Positions 5,999 through 8,254 of a DNA stretch of 8,254 nt are shown here, one piece after another. Position 1 is the stretch's first letter. Each line of letters opens with the position of its first letter. Both the position numbers and the translations under genes were made by a program. The notes under the pieces are model-generated. The model searched no databases, was not told the DNA's origin, and saw only the letters and a program-made list of their open reading frames with translations. This DNA is from CAYLMM01 sp964384825 (GTDB lineage: Bacteria; Krumholzibacteriota; Krumholzibacteriia; LZORAL124-64-63): positions 1 through 8,254 of the forward strand of contig CAYLMM010000083.1 of NCBI GenBank assembly GCA_964384825.1. Reading direction: 5' to 3'.

Positions 5999-7357
5999 AT
6001 GCCCTACACACCGCACACTCCGGCCGAGATCCGGGAGATGCTGGAAGTCGTCGGCGTTTCGGACGTCGATGACCTGTTCCGGTCGATACCCGGACCGGTC
6101 CGCGTGCAGGGCGGCCTCGATCTGCCGGCCGGCCTCTCGGAAGAGGAGGTCGGCAGGGTCATGGCCACCCTCGCTTCGCGCAACGTCAGCCAGGACGATC
6201 TGGTCTCGTTCCTGGGCGGCGGCGTCTACGACAGCTACGTGCCGGCCGCGGTCGACGCCATTTCGAGCCGCAGCGAGTTCCTGACCGCCTACACGCCCTA
6301 CCAGGCCGAAGTGTCGCAGGGCACGCTGCAGGTGATCTACGAATGGCAGAGCTTCATCAGCCGCCTGACCGGGCTGCCGGTGACCAACGCCAGCATGTAC
6401 GACGGCGCCACGGCCCTGGCCGAGGCCTGCGTGCTCGCGGTGAACAAGACCCGCCGCAGGAAGATCGTGCTGCCCGCGACCCTCAACCCGCGGTACCGGC
6501 CGGTGGTCGAGACGACGCTGGCCAGCCACGGGGCGGAGATCGTCACCGCGCCCGCCGCGGCCGACGGCACGATCGATCCCGGCGCGCTCGCCGAACTGTC
6601 CGCCGGCGCCGGCGCGGTCGTGATCCAGACCCCGAACCATCTGGGCCTGATCGAACCCGCCGCCGAGCTGGGACCGGTCGCCAAGGCCGGCGGCGCCCTG
6701 CTGATCGCGGTCGCCAATCCCGTCTCGCTCTCGCTGCTCACGACGCCCGCCGAGTACGGCGCGGACATCGCGGTCGGCGAGGCCCAGCCCTTCGGCGTTC
6801 CGCCTTCGTTCGGCGGGCCTCTGCTGGGATACATGGCCTGCACCGACGCCTTGAAGCGGACGCTGCCCGGCCGCATCGTCGGCCGCACGGTCGACGGCGA
6901 GGGCCGCATCGGCTACGTGCTGACCCTGCAGACTCGCGAGCAGCACATCCGCCGTGAGCGGGCCACCTCGAACATCTGCTCGAACGAGGGGCTGAACGTG
7001 ACGCGGGCGACCGTCTACCTGGCGCTGCTCGGCCCCGACGGTCTGCGCGAGCTGGGCGAGGCGAACCACCTGCGGCTCGAGGCCTTCCGGGCCATGGCCG
7101 CCGGCGTTCCCGGCGTCGAGCTGCCCTTCCCGGGACCGGCCTTCAACGAGACCGTGATCCGCCTGCCGCGGCCGGCCGCCGGGTTCAAGGCCTTCGCCCG
7201 CGAGCGGGGTCTGCTGGCCGGCATCGCGCTGGAAGGATTCGCCGGTTGCGGCGAGGGGGATCTGCTGGTGGCGCTGACCGAAAGGCGCACCGCCGCCGAG
7301 ATCGAACGATACGGCGAAGTCCTGCGGGATTTCCTCGCCGGACAGGAAAGAGGGTGA
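5999..7357 (+). CDS. gcvPA: Glycine dehydrogenase (decarboxylating) subunit 1 (P-protein, N-terminal half)
   Basis: GcvPA pairs with GcvPB to form the split P-protein, which decarboxylates glycine and loads the aminomethyl group onto lipoyl-GcvH. The product is 452 residues, the normal size for this subunit. It has the fold-type I aminotransferase-like fold but no PLP lysine, which is normal for subunit 1. Conserved stretches include FLGGGVYDSYVPA (71-83), RSEFLTAYTPYQAEVSQG (91-108), ASMYDGATALAEA (131-143), VGEAQPFGVPPSFGGP (259-274), PGRIVGRTVDGEGR (290-303) and QTREQHIRRERATSNIC (311-327). ATG 5999 lies 7 bases after gcvH, and the usual family N-terminus (YTPHTPAEIREML) follows at once. 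gcvPB starts 5 bases after the stop. Nothing appears broken or missing. In organisms such as E. coli this half is fused to the PLP-binding half in one chain. Confidence 0.97.
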   Translation: MPYTPHTPAEIREMLEVVGVSDVDDLFRSIPGPVRVQGGLDLPAGLSEEEVGRVMATLASRNVSQDDLVSFLGGGVYDSYVPAAVDAISSRSEFLTAYTPYQAEVSQGTLQVIYEWQSFISRLTGLPVTNASMYDGATALAEACVLAVNKTRRRKIVLPATLNPRYRPVVETTLASHGAEIVTAPAAADGTIDPGALAELSAGAGAVVIQTPNHLGLIEPAAELGPVAKAGGALLIAVANPVSLSLLTTPAEYGADIAVGEAQPFGVPPSFGGPLLGYMACTDALKRTLPGRIVGRTVDGEGRIGYVLTLQTREQHIRRERATSNICSNEGLNVTRATVYLALLGPDGLRELGEANHLRLEAFRAMAAGVPGVELPFPGPAFNETVIRLPRPAAGFKAFARERGLLAGIALEGFAGCGEGDLLVALTERRTAAEIERYGEVLRDFLAGQERG

Positions 7358-7362
7358 GCGAT

Positions 7363-8254
7363 ATGTCGAACGAACAGGCCGGGGCGACCACCGCCCGTTG
7401 GGGCGCCGCCCTGCAGGAGAGCCTTTTCGATAAGGGACGCGGCGGCCGCCGCGCGCTGACCTTCCCCGTCTGGGACGGCGCCGCCGTCGACGCCTCCCTG
7501 CCGGAGTCCGTGCGCCGCGCCGAGCCCTGCGACCTGCCGGCCCTTTCCGAGCCCCAGGTCATGCGGCACTTCACGCTGCTGTCGAACCTGAACCACCACA
7601 TAGAACGCGGCATGTACCCCCTGGGCAGCTGCACGATGAAGTACAACCCGCGCATCAACGAGCAGGTCGCCTCGCTGCCGGGATACGCGCGTCTGCATCC
7701 CGACCAGGACGACGGCGACGTGCAGGGCCTGCTCTGCGCGCTGAAGCTCCTGGAGGACGCCCTCTGCGAGATCACCGGCTTCGCCGCCTGCAGCCTGCAT
7801 CCGGCCGCCGGCGCGCACGGCGAATATCTCGGCATGCAGGTCATCCGCGCCTACCATCTGGACCGCGGCGACGACGACCGCGTCGAGGTGCTGATCCCCG
7901 ATTCCGCCCACGGCACCAATCCGGCCTCGGTCGTGATGACCGGGATGAAGCCGGTGACCATCGAGTCGGGCCCGGACGGACGGATCGACATCGAGACGCT
8001 GCGCGCGGCCGTGTCGGAGAAGACCGCCGGCATCATGATCACCAACCCGAACACCCTGGGGCTGTTCGAGGCGGGGATCGAAGAGATCGCGGCGATCATC
8101 CACGAGGCGGGCGGCCGGCTTTACATGGACGGCGCCAACATGAACGCCATCCTGGGCAAGGCGCGTCCCGGCGACATGGGCTTCGACGTGGTGCACCTGA
8201 ACCTGCACAAGACCTTCTCGACGCCCCACGGCGGCGGCGGCCCCGGCGCGGGTC
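7363..8254 (+). CDS. gcvPB: Glycine dehydrogenase (decarboxylating) subunit 2, PLP-binding half, 3' truncated by window edge
   Basis: GcvPB is the PLP-binding subunit of the split P-protein. I translated 297 residues by hand from ATG 7363 to the window end. Full-length members are roughly 480-500 residues, so about 60% is visible. Recognised motifs are the N-terminal LFDKGRGGRR (21-30), YPLGSCTMKYNP (85-96), EITGF (136-140), LHPAAGAHGEYLG (145-157), PDSAHGTNPASVVMTG (179-194), DGANMNAILG (256-265) and HLNLHKTFSTPHGGGGPG (278-295). K283 is the Schiff-base lysine and D256 probably contacts the PLP ring nitrogen. AGGG (7351-7354) lies eight bases before the ATG, overlapping the gcvPA end. Position 146 is His where relatives usually have Gln. 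The frame is open to the edge, so the cut is a window limit and not a lesion. Confidence 0.96.
   Translation, partial: MSNEQAGATTARWGAALQESLFDKGRGGRRALTFPVWDGAAVDASLPESVRRAEPCDLPALSEPQVMRHFTLLSNLNHHIERGMYPLGSCTMKYNPRINEQVASLPGYARLHPDQDDGDVQGLLCALKLLEDALCEITGFAACSLHPAAGAHGEYLGMQVIRAYHLDRGDDDRVEVLIPDSAHGTNPASVVMTGMKPVTIESGPDGRIDIETLRAAVSEKTAGIMITNPNTLGLFEAGIEEIAAIIHEAGGRLYMDGANMNAILGKARPGDMGFDVVHLNLHKTFSTPHGGGGPGAG

Noticed and set aside
5918..8229. Minus-strand open frames of 383 and 404 residues opposite gcvPA and gcvPB
   Set aside because: They mirror strongly conserved coding sequence on the plus strand, and their products show only compositional bias.
1..8254. Mobile element, CRISPR array, defence system or toxin-antitoxin pair
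   Set aside because: All but short spacers is occupied by recognised housekeeping genes of uniform base composition. No direct repeats, transposase, integrase or nuclease motifs were seen.

Overview
The window is GC-rich bacterial chromosome, with G or C at nearly every third codon position, and it is almost wholly coding. It holds six protein genes: a partial membrane glycosyltransferase on the minus strand, then uvrA, gcvT, gcvH, gcvPA and a truncated gcvPB, all on the plus strand. I saw no tRNA, rRNA, insertion sequence, CRISPR array, phage gene or foreign-looking segment. No stretch longer than about 145 bases lacks a gene.

Layout. Positions 1-1320 (minus strand) encode the first 440 residues of a multi-pass GT-C/PMT-like glycosyltransferase whose C-terminus lies beyond the window start. 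A 134-bp divergent spacer (1321-1454) separates it from uvrA (1455-4292), the damage-recognition ATPase of nucleotide excision repair. A 144-bp spacer (4293-4436) follows. It carries a plausible sigma70-type promoter, a short leader and a very strong Shine-Dalgarno site in front of a TTG start. Then comes a tightly packed glycine-cleavage operon: gcvT (4437-5600), gcvH (5614-5991), gcvPA (5999-7357) and gcvPB (7363 to beyond the window end), with gaps of only 13, 7 and 5 bases.

How the genes work together. GcvPA and GcvPB form the PLP-dependent, two-subunit P-protein, which decarboxylates glycine and passes the aminomethyl group to the lipoyl arm of GcvH. GcvT moves the one-carbon unit to tetrahydrofolate and releases ammonia. 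The fourth component, the L-protein (dihydrolipoyl dehydrogenase), is not in the window. uvrA and the glycosyltransferase have no evident functional link to the gcv genes.

Organism. The split P-protein and the order T-H-PA-PB exclude an enterobacterial type, where P is one chain and the order is T-H-P. The same order is known in Thermotoga, and split P-proteins occur in Firmicutes, Thermus and many other lineages. High GC, divergent but complete proteins and a PMT-type glycosyltransferase fit a little-studied high-GC Gram-negative phylum, but nothing here fixes the taxon.

The region reads as ordinary housekeeping DNA. I found no convincing new system. The points worth a second look are small: the uvrA start and sequence peculiarities, a perfect inverted repeat at the uvrA stop codon, the gcv leader and its TTG start, and one substitution in a conserved GcvPB motif.
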